Shown: positions 36,153-45,525 of the stretch, one piece after another
Layout of the letters: each line of letters starts with the position of its first letter
Numbering within the stretch: position 1 is the first letter of the stretch
Assembly: GCF_001650875.1 (NCBI RefSeq)
Contig: NZ_LXYI01000011.1
Location: forward strand, 62,001 to 126,000
Length of the DNA: 64,000 nt
Reading direction: 5' to 3'
DNA from: Sulfitobacter sp. EhC04
GTDB taxonomy: Bacteria > Pseudomonadota > Alphaproteobacteria > Rhodobacterales > Rhodobacteraceae
Position numbers and translations under genes: made by a program
The notes under the pieces: model-generated
Seen by the model: the letters and a program-made list of their open reading frames with translations, nothing else
What the model was told of the DNA's origin: nothing
Databases searched by the model: none

Positions 36153-37122
36153 TCTGTTTCCCTTCCAGTTCTTTCAGGACCGATCCGGCGGTTTCTTCGT
36201 CAAGGATCAGTGAGTTCAAAAAGTTTCCGTTCAGCGCCGCCGTGATCGGCTGGGCTTTTTGCTGTCCCGACGCCACCCCGATGACCCGCGCGCATTTGGG
36301 CAGTTCCTTGGGGGCCAGTGCGACAAGGCGCGAGTTCAGCGCATAGTTCGACACCGCGCCGTCGCTGTGGATGAGATGGGCCAGAAACTCGCCCACAACC
36401 CCCATGCCGACCAGCATCTTGCGGTCCGCATCCGGCACCGGGTGAAGGTCGTAATAGCTCGACCCTTCCGCCTCGATCGAGCCGACGCCGACAAGCGCCA
36501 CATTTGCCCGCCGCGCGAGGTCAAAGACTTCGCGGATCGACGCCACCTCCATCAGCATGTCGCGCTGCTCCCGGCTTTCGGCAAAGAGCGGCGCATGCAG
36601 CAGCATCGTCTTGCCGCCCAGACGCTCGGCCATGCGTGTCGCGAGATGGTTCACGTCGGTGTAATACTTGCCCTGCACCCCGCCTGTCAGCGGCACCACG
36701 GTGACATCGACCCGGTGATCGGGGTCCAGATTTTCGACAACCGCGCTGACGGCCTTGCCGCCAGTGATTGCGATCACATCGCCGTCGCGCAGTGTTTCGT
36801 GCAACTGGCTGGCCGCCGCACGGCCAACCTGTTGCAACGTGGCCTTCGGGCTGCCCTGCACGAAGGGGGCAACCATGGCATCATCCAGGCTGGTCCTGTC
36901 GGTCAGCGCGCGTTCGATATCCATGAGCGCCTGGAACGGGCTTTCAATGTCGATCCTGACCATCCCCATCTGGCGGCCCTGGGTGATCAGCCGGTTCACC
37001 TTGGAGGTGGACAGGTTGAGCGCCGCCGCGATCTCGGCCTGTTTCTGCCCTTCGATGAAATGCAGGGTCAGGACCGTGTGGATCTGCCGCACATGTTCGA
37101 AGTCATTGGATTTGTCTGCCAT
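36142..37122 (-). CDS. SorC/DeoR-type sugar-responsive regulator
   Basis: A 326-residue regulator: N-terminal HTH about 10-55 (HFIEGQKQAEIAAALNLSTS, then KVNRLITQGRQMGMV) and a C-terminal sugar-phosphate-binding domain with AITGGKAVSAVVENL, TVVPLTGGVQGK and a closing GVASGQQKAQPITAALNG. SorC-family members include EryD (erythritol) and LsrR (AI-2); both are relieved by a phosphorylated sugar made by an FGGY kinase, as would be possible here. GGAGGT precedes the ATG. It is embedded within the transporter/enzyme operon, so autoregulation is expected. Confidence 0.9.
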   Translation of the reverse strand: MADKSNDFEHVRQIHTVLTLHFIEGQKQAEIAAALNLSTSKVNRLITQGRQMGMVRIDIESPFQALMDIERALTDRTSLDDAMVAPFVQGSPKATLQQVGRAAASQLHETLRDGDVIAITGGKAVSAVVENLDPDHRVDVTVVPLTGGVQGKYYTDVNHLATRMAERLGGKTMLLHAPLFAESREQRDMLMEVASIREVFDLARRANVALVGVGSIEAEGSSYYDLHPVPDADRKMLVGMGVVGEFLAHLIHSDGAVSNYALNSRLVALAPKELPKCARVIGVASGQQKAQPITAALNGNFLNSLILDEETAGSVLKELEGKQNVA

Positions 37123-37125
37123 GAT

Positions 37126-38127
37126 CTACCTCCGACGCTTGTTGAGATAGTGGTCAATGGTCACAGCACTCAGCAGGATCGAGCCGCGGATGATGTCCTG
37201 CCAGTAGACCGACACATCAAGCAGGGCCAGCGAACTGGACACCAGCGACAGCAAGATGACTCCAAGAATGGCCCCCAGGATCGACCCCGAGCCTCCGTTC
37301 AGGCTGGCCCCGCCGATCACCGCCGCTGCGATGACCGTCAGTTCAAGGCCGATCCCGAAGGTGGGCTGCGCCGATCCGAACCGCGCCATATAGATGATCC
37401 CGGCAATCCCGCAGAGCGTCGAGCACAGGGTTGTCGTCAGAAAGATGACCTTCTTGGTGCGAATGCCGGAATAGGCCGCCGCCTTTTCGTTGCTGCCTGT
37501 ATAGAACACCTTGCGGAACATCGTCGTGCGCCGCAGCAGGAAATCGAAGGCGATCACAAAGACAAGGAAGATGATGATCACGATCGGGACCGGGCCGATG
37601 GAACCCTGACCGATGAACTTGAACTCCGGGGGCAGGGTGAACAACCCAAGCGGCCGCCCGCCGGTGAACAGCAGACAGGCCCCGCGCGCGATCACCATGA
37701 CCGCGAGCGACACAATGAAATGATGCAGCCCGACCTTGGTGACGAAAAACCCCTGGAACGCGCCGATCCCGGCACAAAGCGCGATGGCGATCCCCGAGGC
37801 GAGCCAGGGGTTTATGCCGTTCAGGAACAGCCATCCCGCGATCACCATGGCAAAGGCGGTGACAGAACCGACCGACAGGTCGATGCCGCCGGAAATCAAC
37901 AGGATTGTCATGCCGATGACCAGAATACCGTCCACGGCAAAGGCCATCGACATGGCCCGCATATTGGCCCAGCTCAAGAAATACGGCGAGGCAAATGACA
38001 TGACGACAAAGAGCGCGAGGATGATCACGATCAGCCCGGTCTCGCGCATCTTCAGCAGCTTGCGCCAGAACGGGACGCCCTGCACCTTGCTCGCCTGTGT
38101 TTCAGCCAAACTTACGGCATTTTCCAT
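37126..38127 (-). CDS. ABC sugar transporter permease (RbsC family)
   Basis: A 333-residue integral membrane protein of the BPD_transp_2 (RbsC/LsrC) family, about eight to ten helices. The conserved ISGGIDLSVGSVTAF and the EAA-like loop region YTGSNEKAAAYSGIRTKKV are present, as is VIGGASLNGGSGSILGA. It forms the membrane channel for the neighbouring ATPase and binding protein. I prefer the ATG at 38127, which follows GAGAG; a TTG six codons earlier overlaps the ATPase stop. A homodimer is likely because only one permease gene is present. Confidence 0.9.
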   Translation of the reverse strand: MENAVSLAETQASKVQGVPFWRKLLKMRETGLIVIILALFVVMSFASPYFLSWANMRAMSMAFAVDGILVIGMTILLISGGIDLSVGSVTAFAMVIAGWLFLNGINPWLASGIAIALCAGIGAFQGFFVTKVGLHHFIVSLAVMVIARGACLLFTGGRPLGLFTLPPEFKFIGQGSIGPVPIVIIIFLVFVIAFDFLLRRTTMFRKVFYTGSNEKAAAYSGIRTKKVIFLTTTLCSTLCGIAGIIYMARFGSAQPTFGIGLELTVIAAAVIGGASLNGGSGSILGAILGVILLSLVSSSLALLDVSVYWQDIIRGSILLSAVTIDHYLNKRRR

Positions 38128-38141
38128 TTTTCTCTCACTTG

Positions 38142-39662
38142 TCAAAACGATACTGCCTGCGCGTCCATGACCGAAGCCAGGCGCATGATGTTTTCTTCTG
38201 TCATGTCGTGGCCCGCGACTTCGCCGCTGATCCGGCCCTCGCGCACAACGATGACCCGGTCACAAACGCCGATCAATTCGGGCAATTCGGACGAGATCAC
38301 GATGATACCAACACCGCTGCGCGCAAGATCGCGCAGGATGCGATGAATTTCAGATTTCGCGCCCACATCGACGCCACGCGTCGGCTCATCCAGAAAGATC
38401 AGGCGCGGATTGACCGACAGCATCTTGGCCAGCGCCACCTTTTGCTGATTGCCGCCGGAAAGGGATGAGACAGGATCGGAGAGCGACCCACATTTGAGGT
38501 TCAGCTTGCGGCCAAGATCGCCGGCCTGGCTGATCTCGGAGGATGCCCTGATCAGGCCAAGACGGTTCGCGACCTGATCGAGGTTCAACGCCGAGACATT
38601 CTCGGAGATCGGCAGATCGAGGAACAGGCCGTCGCCCTTTCTGTCTTCGGACAGATAGACCATGCCCTTGGCGATGCTGTCCTGATAATTGCGCAGCGCC
38701 AGCTTTTCGCCCAGCAGCCAGACCTCCCCGGTCGCGGCCCCTTCAAGGCGGCAAATGCCCCTCGCAATTTCGCTGCGCCCGGCCCCGATCAGCCCCGCAA
38801 TGCCAAGGATTTCCCCGCGCTTCAGGGCAAAGGACACATCCCGAATGCGGGGGCCTTCGTTGAGGTTCTTCACATCGAGGATGATCTCCTCGGAGGTCTC
38901 ATCGGCAGATTGTTTTTCGGGGTAAAGCTTGTCGACAATCCGCCCCACCATGGCGTTGACCACATCGCCCGGCGTGATATCGGCCACATCACTGGTCACA
39001 ATATGCTTGCCATCCCGAAACACTGACACGCGGTCGCAATTGTCGAGAATCTCGACCATGCGGTGCGAGATATAGATGATCGAAATCCCCTGATCCGCCA
39101 GTTCGCGCATGATCCGGAACAGCGTCTGCGCCTCGTTCTCGGTCAGGGCGGCGGTGGGTTCATCGAGGATCAGGATACGGCAATCCAGCGTCAGAGCCTT
39201 GGCAATCTCGACCAGTTGCTGGTTCGAAATCGACAGCTCGCGCAGCAGAACCGATGCGTCGATATCACTGAGCCGACGAAACACATTGGCCGCGTCCCGC
39301 TCCAGCTTTTCGTAATTCATCAACCAGGATCTGCTGACATTGGTTCTGGACATAAAGATGTTCTCAGCGACGGAGACATCGGGGCAAAGCGCAATTTCCT
39401 GATGCACAAAACCGATGCCCAGCCGCTGCGCCTCGGTGGGCGATGAGATGGTGACCGGCGCGCCATCCAGAATGATCTCGCCGCTGTCAGGCTGTAAGAT
39501 CCCGTCGATCACATTCATCAATGTGGATTTCCCGGCCCCGTTTTCGCCCGCCACTGCGTGGATCTCGCCTTTGCGCAGTTCAAAATCCACACCACGCAGG
39601 GCTTTGACGGGGCCAAAGGACTTGCTGAGGTTCGAGATTTTGAGGATCACATCGTCTTGCAT
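38142..39662 (-). CDS. ABC sugar transporter ATPase (RbsA/MglA family)
   Basis: A 506-residue fused double ATPase. The first cassette has Walker [10 protein letters not shown] (39-47), signature [15 protein letters not shown] and Walker [11 protein letters not shown]. The second has the degenerate Walker [10 protein letters not shown], signature [15 protein letters not shown] and [14 protein letters not shown]. The asymmetric second P-loop is normal for RbsA. It energises the CUT2-type importer encoded on both sides. Confidence 0.94.
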   Translation of the reverse strand: MQDDVILKISNLSKSFGPVKALRGVDFELRKGEIHAVAGENGAGKSTLMNVIDGILQPDSGEIILDGAPVTISSPTEAQRLGIGFVHQEIALCPDVSVAENIFMSRTNVSRSWLMNYEKLERDAANVFRRLSDIDASVLLRELSISNQQLVEIAKALTLDCRILILDEPTAALTENEAQTLFRIMRELADQGISIIYISHRMVEILDNCDRVSVFRDGKHIVTSDVADITPGDVVNAMVGRIVDKLYPEKQSADETSEEIILDVKNLNEGPRIRDVSFALKRGEILGIAGLIGAGRSEIARGICRLEGAATGEVWLLGEKLALRNYQDSIAKGMVYLSEDRKGDGLFLDLPISENVSALNLDQVANRLGLIRASSEISQAGDLGRKLNLKCGSLSDPVSSLSGGNQQKVALAKMLSVNPRLIFLDEPTRGVDVGAKSEIHRILRDLARSGVGIIVISSELPELIGVCDRVIVVREGRISGEVAGHDMTEENIMRLASVMDAQAVSF

Positions 39663-39754
39663 GGCAGTTCTCGGTTGACCGAAGGGTGTTTGAGATTGCG
39701 CAGCCTGGCTGGCCTTGTTGCCGGGCTACGCATGAGGTGCATGGTTCGGCCCGA

Positions 39755-40771
39755 TCAGGACGGATCGCGGCCTTCCATATAGACGTTCAGATCAAAGCTG
39801 TCGGCGTTCTCCTGCGTGATCACGGCAAACCCGTTGTCCATGAAGGGGATCTGCACGGGATTGAAACCGGAGGTTTTCCAGTCGTTGAACGGATCGAAGA
39901 TTTCCGACCGGTTGGCCAGATGCACCGCCATGAAACCCATGAAGCCCTGCACACCCTGGTTCGGGTTCAGCGCCATATGGATGTTGCCGGCCCGGATGTG
40001 CTCCAGCGTTGTTGGTGTCACATCCGCGTGCATGATCAGGATATCGGATTCGGCTTCCAGCTTTGCCGCAACCGCACCTTCTGCCGATCCGGCCTCTGGG
40101 ATCCATATTGCGGCGATATTCGGGTTCGCCTGGATGATCGAGGCCGTCGCACGATAGGCCGCGTTGCTGTCCTGGTTGGTCGCCTGACGCCCGACCAGCT
40201 TCATGTCGGGATAGTTGGCTTCCATATAGTCGATCAGTGCGGTGACACGCAGGTCGTGGTTGGACTGCCCCGGATTTTCCAGCACGGCATATTCGGCGAT
40301 GTCGCCAACCTGTGCCACGATTTCGTCGGCGGCAAACTTGGCTTCGGCCAGATTGTCCGAGGTGATATAGGCCGTGCGCTCCGAATTGGGCGAATCCGCA
40401 GCAAAGGTCACAATCTCGGTGCCGCTGGAGATTGCCCGGTTGATCGGTTCGATGAATGGATCGGACTGCATCGGGTGCAGCAGGATACCTGCCGGCGATT
40501 TGATCAGGTCCTGTTCAAACGAAGCGATCTGCTTGGTGATGTCGTAGTCGGGCGTGCCCGAGAACACGGTGTCACATCCAAAGGCCGCAGCGGCCTGTTT
40601 GAAGCCCTGATAGACCGGCACCCAATAGGGGTGACCCGATACCATGACATTCATGATGTATGTTTCTCCGGGCTCACACATGATCCCTTCGGCGGTGGCT
40701 GTGGTCGCACCCGCAAGGCTTGCAGCCATCACGGTTGAGGCGATGAACCCCTTCAGAGTCGTAATTTTCAT
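39755..40771 (-). CDS. Periplasmic sugar-binding protein (RbsB-like)
   Basis: A 338-residue exported binding protein: signal peptide about 1-28 (MKITTLKGFIASTVMAASLA, cleaved near TATAEG), then a periplasmic-binding-protein-type-1 fold with YIMNVMVSGHPYWVPVYQGF, ISSGTEIVTFAADSPNSERT and GIMC/DCVF-type cysteines early in the mature part. The ligand should be the sugar or polyol of this operon. I start at the ATG at 40771 because GGGAGG is six bases upstream; an ATG two codons earlier touches the ribosome site. It is the promoter-proximal gene of the operon. Confidence 0.9.
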   Translation of the reverse strand: MKITTLKGFIASTVMAASLAGATTATAEGIMCEPGETYIMNVMVSGHPYWVPVYQGFKQAAAAFGCDTVFSGTPDYDITKQIASFEQDLIKSPAGILLHPMQSDPFIEPINRAISSGTEIVTFAADSPNSERTAYITSDNLAEAKFAADEIVAQVGDIAEYAVLENPGQSNHDLRVTALIDYMEANYPDMKLVGRQATNQDSNAAYRATASIIQANPNIAAIWIPEAGSAEGAVAAKLEAESDILIMHADVTPTTLEHIRAGNIHMALNPNQGVQGFMGFMAVHLANRSEIFDPFNDWKTSGFNPVQIPFMDNGFAVITQENADSFDLNVYMEGRDPS

Positions 40772-41104
40772 GAGCATCCTCCCTAGCTCTATCGCGTGGC
40801 CGTCCGACTGCTATCCTCCATGATCACAGCCGGAATGACAGAAATTTCACGCAATGGTTTTTTCTGCGCCTCCGAACATCAGGGCGAATCTGTCGCCGGT
40901 CAACACGGTATCAAATTTTTCCCATGTACTGAAATAAATCCCAAACCCGAGGGTTTTCTGCATGCGCAAGGTGACATGATGGGCGTCCTTGCAGCGTCGG
41001 AATTAAAGGGTGTGTTTCAGTTTCAGCAGGTCAGCCACGCATCGGTTCGGGAAAGCCCGAACTGATGTGTAATTCCTGGACTTCTATTCGAACGGGGGCG
41101 CTGG
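40772..41104. other. 333-bp gap: promoter region of the polyol operon
   Basis: No gene seen. It lies between the start of the binding-protein gene and the 3' end of the MFS gene, both on minus, so it must hold the operon promoter and the MFS transcript end. AT-rich patches occur at 40850-40870 and 40905-40945. A perfect GTTCGGG-AAAG-CCCGAAC hairpin at 41045-41062 has no T tract but could stop the MFS transcript. I see no convincing SorC operator. Confidence 0.45.
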
Positions 41105-42340
41105 TCAGCGCGGCGTCAGTCCCAGCGCCTTTTCGCGGCGGATGACCACCATGATCGCCCCCAGGCCAGCGATGGCCGTGGCCATCATCAGCAGCAGCAG
41201 CGGGTAGGCGCCGGTTTCAGGCGTCAGCAACATGCCCGCCAGAACCGCAAGCGCCGATCCACCGCCGATCATGATTGCGCCGCCCAGGCCCGATGCGGTG
41301 CCGGCCAGGTGGGGCCGGACCGACAGCATCCCCGCCGTGGCATTGGGGATACACAGCCCGTTGCCCAGGCCGACCAATGTCATCATCCCGAAAAAGGTCA
41401 GCGCAGTGCCAAAGCCGGACAGGAAGATCAGCAGCGAAACGGAGCCGCCGATGGCATTGGCCATACAGCCCCAGAGCACCATCGCGTTCACGCCGAAACG
41501 GGTGGCGAAAAGACCGGTCAGGAAGTTGCCTGCAAAATAGCCGACAGCCGGAGAGCCGAAATAGATTCCCAGCCAGAACGGGTCCAACCCGAAGACTGTG
41601 GAGCCGACAAAAGGTGCGCCGCCAAGATAGGCAAAGAAGGCACCCGAACAGAACCCGGCGGCCAGCGCATAGCCCCAGAAGCGGGGGGAGCGGAGCAATT
41701 CAGGATATTCGCGAAACTGCGCGATCATGGATTTGCCGGAGGCCTGCACTGTCTCGCCCATGTCTGCAATCACCAGGGCAAGGCTCGCGCCGCCGATGGC
41801 GAACATCGCCCAGAAGGTCACGTGCCAGTCGAAATACTGCTGGATCGCGCCGCCCACGGCGGGGGCGATCATCGGGACCAACGCCATGCCCATTGTCACA
41901 TAGCCGATCATCGACGCCGATTGATCTTGCGAATAGAGATCGCGGATCACTGCCCGGCTCAGGACCATGGCTGTCGCGATCACCGCCTGTGCGATGCGAA
42001 ACAGCAGGAATATCGCGGCATTGGGGGCGAAAATGCAGCCAAGCGTGGCAAGCATGAACAGCACCAGAGCCCAGATCATCACCTGCCGCCGACCGAGGTT
42101 GTCTGAAATCGGGCCGATGAACAGCTGCAATACCGCCGAACACAACAGATACAGCGGCACCGACAGTTGCATCACCGCATAGGATGTGCCGAAATAGTCA
42201 GCCATCTGGGGCAGGCTCGGCAGGAAGATATTCATCGCCAGCGCCGACAGGCCGGCCAGCACAATCAAGGTCAGGATGTATGGCGGTGTGCTGCGGTCCA
42301 GGAATCGGATCACGGGCGCGGTGGGCTGAATGTCTTTCAT
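41105..42340 (-). CDS. Bcr/CflA-type MFS efflux transporter
   Basis: A 411-residue 12-helix major facilitator. The N half shows NIFLPSLPQMADYFG, the motif-A loop GPISDNLGRRQVMIWAL and RIAQAVIATAMVLSRAVIRD, the set typical of Bcr/CflA drug exporters. The C half contains PNATAGMLSVRPHLAGTASG. The substrate is unknown. It is divergent from pccB with 171 bp between, and its promoter carries TGCAAATGCAAT (42340-42351), repeated exactly at 42408-42419, so it may be co-regulated with propionate metabolism. Confidence 0.9.
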   Translation of the reverse strand: MKDIQPTAPVIRFLDRSTPPYILTLIVLAGLSALAMNIFLPSLPQMADYFGTSYAVMQLSVPLYLLCSAVLQLFIGPISDNLGRRQVMIWALVLFMLATLGCIFAPNAAIFLLFRIAQAVIATAMVLSRAVIRDLYSQDQSASMIGYVTMGMALVPMIAPAVGGAIQQYFDWHVTFWAMFAIGGASLALVIADMGETVQASGKSMIAQFREYPELLRSPRFWGYALAAGFCSGAFFAYLGGAPFVGSTVFGLDPFWLGIYFGSPAVGYFAGNFLTGLFATRFGVNAMVLWGCMANAIGGSVSLLIFLSGFGTALTFFGMMTLVGLGNGLCIPNATAGMLSVRPHLAGTASGLGGAIMIGGGSALAVLAGMLLTPETGAYPLLLLMMATAIAGLGAIMVVIRREKALGLTPR

Positions 42341-42390
42341 GCAAATGCAATTAGTCCGAGGGCGGAAAATTGTCCATGCCCGTTTGGCGC

Positions 42391-42440
42391 TTTGCTAATT
42401 CGCAATTTGCAAATGCAATAATGCATAGAGTTTGCAAATA
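42391..42440. promoter_or_regulatory. TTTGCAAA-type operator cluster between MFS and pccB
   Basis: TTTGCTAATTCGCAA (42391-42405), TTTGCAAATGCAA (42406-42418) and TTTGCAAATA (42431-42440) match the motifs in front of the ScfR-family gene at 28989-29040. They lie 70-120 bp before pccB. A PccR-type regulator is the probable ligand. Confidence 0.7.
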
Positions 42441-42511
42441 TTCAGAAAGATGCTTTCATCTTGGGCCCTCACAAGAATACTATGGCGCAAACCAGCATTG
42501 GGGGACCTTCC

Positions 42512-44044
42512 ATGAAAGATATTCTCGAACAGCTCGAAGTGCGCCGCGCCGATGCCCGTCTGGGCGGCGGTCAGGCCCGGATCGACGCGCAGCACGGACG
42601 CGGCAAACTGACCGCGCGCGAGCGGATTGATCTGCTTCTGGACGAGGGGTCATTCGAAGAGTTCGACATGTTCGTGGCGCACCGCTGCACCGATTTCGGC
42701 ATGGAGAAGCAGCGCCCGGCAGGCGACGGCGTGGTCACAGGCTGGGGGACGATCAATGGCCGCCTGGTCTATGTCTTCAGTCAGGATTTCACCGTCTTTG
42801 GCGGGTCGCTGTCAGAAACCCATGCGCAGAAGATCTGCAAGATTCAGGACATGGCAATCCAGAACGGCGCGCCGGTCATCGGCATCAACGATTCCGGCGG
42901 CGCGCGCATTCAGGAAGGTGTTGCCAGCCTTGCCGGTTATGCCGAAGTGTTCCAGCGCAACATCGAAGCCTCGGGCGTGATCCCGCAGATTAGCGTCATC
43001 ATGGGCCCCTGTGCGGGCGGGGCGGTCTATTCCCCCGCGATGACCGACTTCATCTTCATGGTCAAGGACACCTCCTATATGTTCGTGACCGGCCCCGACG
43101 TGGTGAAAACCGTGACCAACGAACAGGTCACCGCAGAAGAGTTGGGTGGTGCCATCACCCACACGCGCAAATCCTCCGTTGCTGATGCGGCATTTGACAA
43201 TGATGTGGAGGCGCTGGCAGAGGTGCGCCGCCTGGTGGATTTCCTGCCTGCCAACAACCGCGAAAAACCACCCGTCCGCCCGTTCTTTGATGATCCGGGC
43301 CGGATCGAGGCATCGCTTGACACGCTGGTGCCCACCAACGCCAACACCCCCTATGACATGAAGGAACTGATCTTCAAGCTGGGGGACGAGGGCGATTTTT
43401 ACGAAATTCAGGAGGATTTCGCCAAGAACATCATCACCGGCTTCATGCGCATCGAGGGGCGCACGGTGGGCGTTGTCGCCAACCAGCCGATGGTGCTGGC
43501 AGGGTGCCTCGACATCGACTCATCACGCAAGGCCGCGCGGTTCGTGCGGTTCTGCGACTGCTTCGAGATCCCGATCCTGACGCTGGTGGACGTCCCCGGC
43601 TTCCTGCCCGGCACCTCACAGGAATTTGGCGGGGTGATCAAACACGGTGCCAAGCTCCTGTTCGCCTATGGGCAGGCGACGGTGCCGATGGTCACGGTGA
43701 TCACCCGCAAGGCCTATGGCGGGGCCTATGACGTGATGGCGTCCAAGCATCTGCGGTCCGATTTCAACTATGCCTGGCCCACGGCGGAGGTTGCGGTGAT
43801 GGGTGCCAAGGGTGCGACCGAGATCATCCATCGCGCGGACCTGAAAGACCCCGAGAAGATCGCCCAGCACACGAAGGATTACGAGGACCGTTTCGCCAAC
43901 CCCTTTGTCGCCGCTGAGCGCGGGTTCATTGACGAGGTGATCATGCCCCATTCCACCCGCAAACGGGTGGCGCGCGCCTTTGCGTCGCTGCGCAACAAGA
44001 AGGTCGTGACGCCCTGGAAGAAGCACGACAACATTCCGTTGTGA
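42512..44044 (+). CDS. pccB: Propionyl-CoA carboxylase, beta (carboxyltransferase) subunit
   Basis: A 510-residue carboxyltransferase of the propionyl-CoA carboxylase complex, transferring CO2 from biotin to propionyl-CoA. The N-terminal lobe has [20 protein letters not shown] and [18 protein letters not shown]; the C-terminal lobe has [20 protein letters not shown] and the [14 protein letters not shown] acyl-CoA-binding region. The length is typical. I choose the ATG at 42512 with GGGGGA nine bases upstream. pccA follows 2.6 kb later, separated by small envelope genes. Confidence 0.95.
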   Translation: MKDILEQLEVRRADARLGGGQARIDAQHGRGKLTARERIDLLLDEGSFEEFDMFVAHRCTDFGMEKQRPAGDGVVTGWGTINGRLVYVFSQDFTVFGGSLSETHAQKICKIQDMAIQNGAPVIGINDSGGARIQEGVASLAGYAEVFQRNIEASGVIPQISVIMGPCAGGAVYSPAMTDFIFMVKDTSYMFVTGPDVVKTVTNEQVTAEELGGAITHTRKSSVADAAFDNDVEALAEVRRLVDFLPANNREKPPVRPFFDDPGRIEASLDTLVPTNANTPYDMKELIFKLGDEGDFYEIQEDFAKNIITGFMRIEGRTVGVVANQPMVLAGCLDIDSSRKAARFVRFCDCFEIPILTLVDVPGFLPGTSQEFGGVIKHGAKLLFAYGQATVPMVTVITRKAYGGAYDVMASKHLRSDFNYAWPTAEVAVMGAKGATEIIHRADLKDPEKIAQHTKDYEDRFANPFVAAERGFIDEVIMPHSTRKRVARAFASLRNKKVVTPWKKHDNIPL

Positions 44045-44383
44045 GGGGGCAAAGGGTGCGCGAATATCCGATCAGGTCGGAGACAAAAATGTATTTGGCG
44101 TCGACGTCGAATAGCGAGCGGATAGCAGTATGATCTCTCCCTTCGAGTCCCGGCGATCCGTAGATCCATCCATTGCCTGCGAAGGCACGGAACAAGGCCG
44201 CTTGTGGCCGCCGTGCCCATCGTCTGCCCACCCCTTGGGCAGGCGATTGATCGACACCTGCGCCTCCAGGACAACGCGCACTTGCGCATCCGAGATAAAG
44301 TGCCAGAAAACCGATGTTGGATCGCCTCCCCTGGGCAGTCGATCGGCACGGCGCGCGGTGCATTGGGTTGAAGGCTGGGTGTT
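44045..44383 (-). other. 339-bp gap after pccB, possibly holding a decayed gene
   Basis: No intact gene seen. On the minus strand two overlapping frames look coding-like in turn: one encodes a stretch including SVFWHFISDAQVRVVLEAQV, the other a downstream stretch including NGWIYGSPGLEGRDHTAIRS and SLFDVDAKYIFVSDLIGYSR. They would join only through a frameshift near 44190. I do not recognise the product. It may equally be chance in GC-rich sequence. Confidence 0.25.
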
Positions 44384-44779
44384 ATGACACTTTGGAAGAA
44401 TCAATCCTTCACCATCTCCCACGCGGACTCCGGCACCTTCGAAGGCGCCGGACTGCGCCCGTTCTTTGAATACCGCGATCTTGGCATCAAATCCGCCACC
44501 ACCGCCAAATATGGCGCGCATGTGATCCGTGCGGTGCCGGGCATGGAATCCCCCGGCACCTGGCATTCCCACGACCTGGATTTCCAGATGGTCTATGTCA
44601 CCAAGGGCTGGGTTGTCTTTGAATACGAAGGGCAGGGCGAACACATCCTGCGCGCCGGGTCCTGTGTGCTGCAACCGCCGGGCATTACCCACCGCGAGGT
44701 CCGCCATTCCGACGACATGGAACTGATCGAGATCATCTCGCCCGCCGATTTCTCCACGGCAGAGGAGGCGGCACCATGA
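44384..44779 (+). CDS. Cupin-domain protein
   Basis: A 131-residue single-domain cupin. GTWHSHDLDFQMVYVTKGWV (about 59-78) supplies the metal-binding His/His/Gln-type set of motif 1, and AGSCVLQPPGITHREVRHSD (about 90-110) supplies motif 2 with its His. Metal-dependent enzyme or small-molecule sensor are both possible. It overlaps the next gene by 4 bp and lies within the pccB-pccA interval, an arrangement I associate with Rhodobacteraceae; a role in acyl-CoA metabolism is not shown. Confidence 0.85.
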   Translation: MTLWKNQSFTISHADSGTFEGAGLRPFFEYRDLGIKSATTAKYGAHVIRAVPGMESPGTWHSHDLDFQMVYVTKGWVVFEYEGQGEHILRAGSCVLQPPGITHREVRHSDDMELIEIISPADFSTAEEAAP

Positions 44780-45156
44780 GAACCGCCGCCCTGGCCCTGT
44801 TGCTGGCCGCCACGCCCGCGCTGGCGCTTGATGTGCCGTCTGGCCAGCCGGTGACCCTGCAGGAGGTACTGGTGGACTCCGTCGGGCCGCAGACCTGGCT
44901 GCGCTTTCGCCTGATCGCACCCGCGATTGCCCGCGACACGGGTGAAATCGACTATCAGACAGCCGCCGGTGACATGATGCATCTGTGCCAGGAACTGGCA
45001 CTGCCCTACATCAGCGAATACGATCTGACCGGTGATGTCATCGTCATCTCACTGGCCGATCGCGAGACCGAATTTGGCGTCGCAGACCCTGAGGTGACTC
45101 AGTTTTTCGAGGCATTTCACGTAGAGAATGACCTCTGCATTTGGGAGAGTTTGTGA
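44776..45156 (+). CDS. DUF6497-like exported protein
   Basis: A 126-residue protein with a signal peptide (MRTAALALLLAATPALALDV, cleavage after ALA). The mature part has two Cys (HLCQELALP and NDLCIWE) that could form a disulfide, and a conserved-looking DYQTAAGDMMHLCQ and VIVISLADRETEFG. I associate it with the Rhodobacteraceae family DUF6497, sometimes mislabelled acetolactate synthase. It overlaps the cupin gene as ATGA. Function unknown. Confidence 0.7.
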   Translation: MRTAALALLLAATPALALDVPSGQPVTLQEVLVDSVGPQTWLRFRLIAPAIARDTGEIDYQTAAGDMMHLCQELALPYISEYDLTGDVIVISLADRETEFGVADPEVTQFFEAFHVENDLCIWESL

Positions 45157-45280
45157 TGCGGCCACCATATATTGCGGCTCGGGGCGGGGCTTTGCCGATT
45201 TCTGATGCTTTGGAGTCACATACGTGCCGATTGACGCGGCCCCCGTATCATTGGACATTCCTTTGCCGTAATCTGCGCTC

Positions 45281-45347
45281 AAGGAATACCCAGGTATCCC
45301 TTACCTCTGAACCGGGGCGTGCGAGGCATGTAGCAGTGCCGCGCCCC
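45281..45347 (+). promoter_or_regulatory. Two hairpins upstream of the small lipoprotein gene
   Basis: AAGGAATACC (45281-45290) pairs with GGTATCCCTT (45293-45302), one mismatch. GGGGCG...GGCA (45314-45329 region) pairs with TGCC...CGCCCC (ending 45347). The second ends 11 bp before the ribosome site of the lipoprotein gene. They may end the DUF6497 transcript or shape the lipoprotein leader; neither has a T tract. Confidence 0.35.
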
Positions 45348-45370
45348 ATCAACAATGACAGGAGACTTAG

Positions 45371-45517
45371 ATGTCCAAGAGCATCAAACTCATCGCAGCC
45401 TTCGGCTTCATCGCCGCAATTTCGGCCTGCACCAGCGGCCAGACCGACGAAGAATACGTTGTCGTCGATCCCGAGCCCATCTCGGTTGAGCCGACATACA
45501 CAGGCAAATACAAGTAA
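45371..45517 (+). CDS. Small lipoprotein (48 aa)
   Basis: A 48-residue predicted lipoprotein: MSKSIKLIAAFGFIAAISAC gives a signal peptide and lipobox ISAC with Cys20 as the acylated residue. The mature 29 residues (TSGQTDEEYVVVDPEPISVE and a GKYK end) are acidic and probably unstructured. AGGAG is seven bases before the ATG, and a perfect hairpin follows the stop, both supporting a real gene. Function unknown; small envelope lipoproteins of this kind occur in the pcc region of related genomes by my recollection only. Confidence 0.75.
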   Translation: MSKSIKLIAAFGFIAAISACTSGQTDEEYVVVDPEPISVEPTYTGKYK

Positions 45518-45525
45518 GCCTTCCC

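Noticed and set aside
41045-41062. Terminator at the end of the MFS gene
   Set aside because: The stem is perfect but short and lacks a T tract on either strand, so I mention it only within the gap description.
44141-44155. tRNA-like TTCGAGTCC string
   Set aside because: The flanking bases do not form a T-arm stem, and no acceptor, D or anticodon arm can be drawn.
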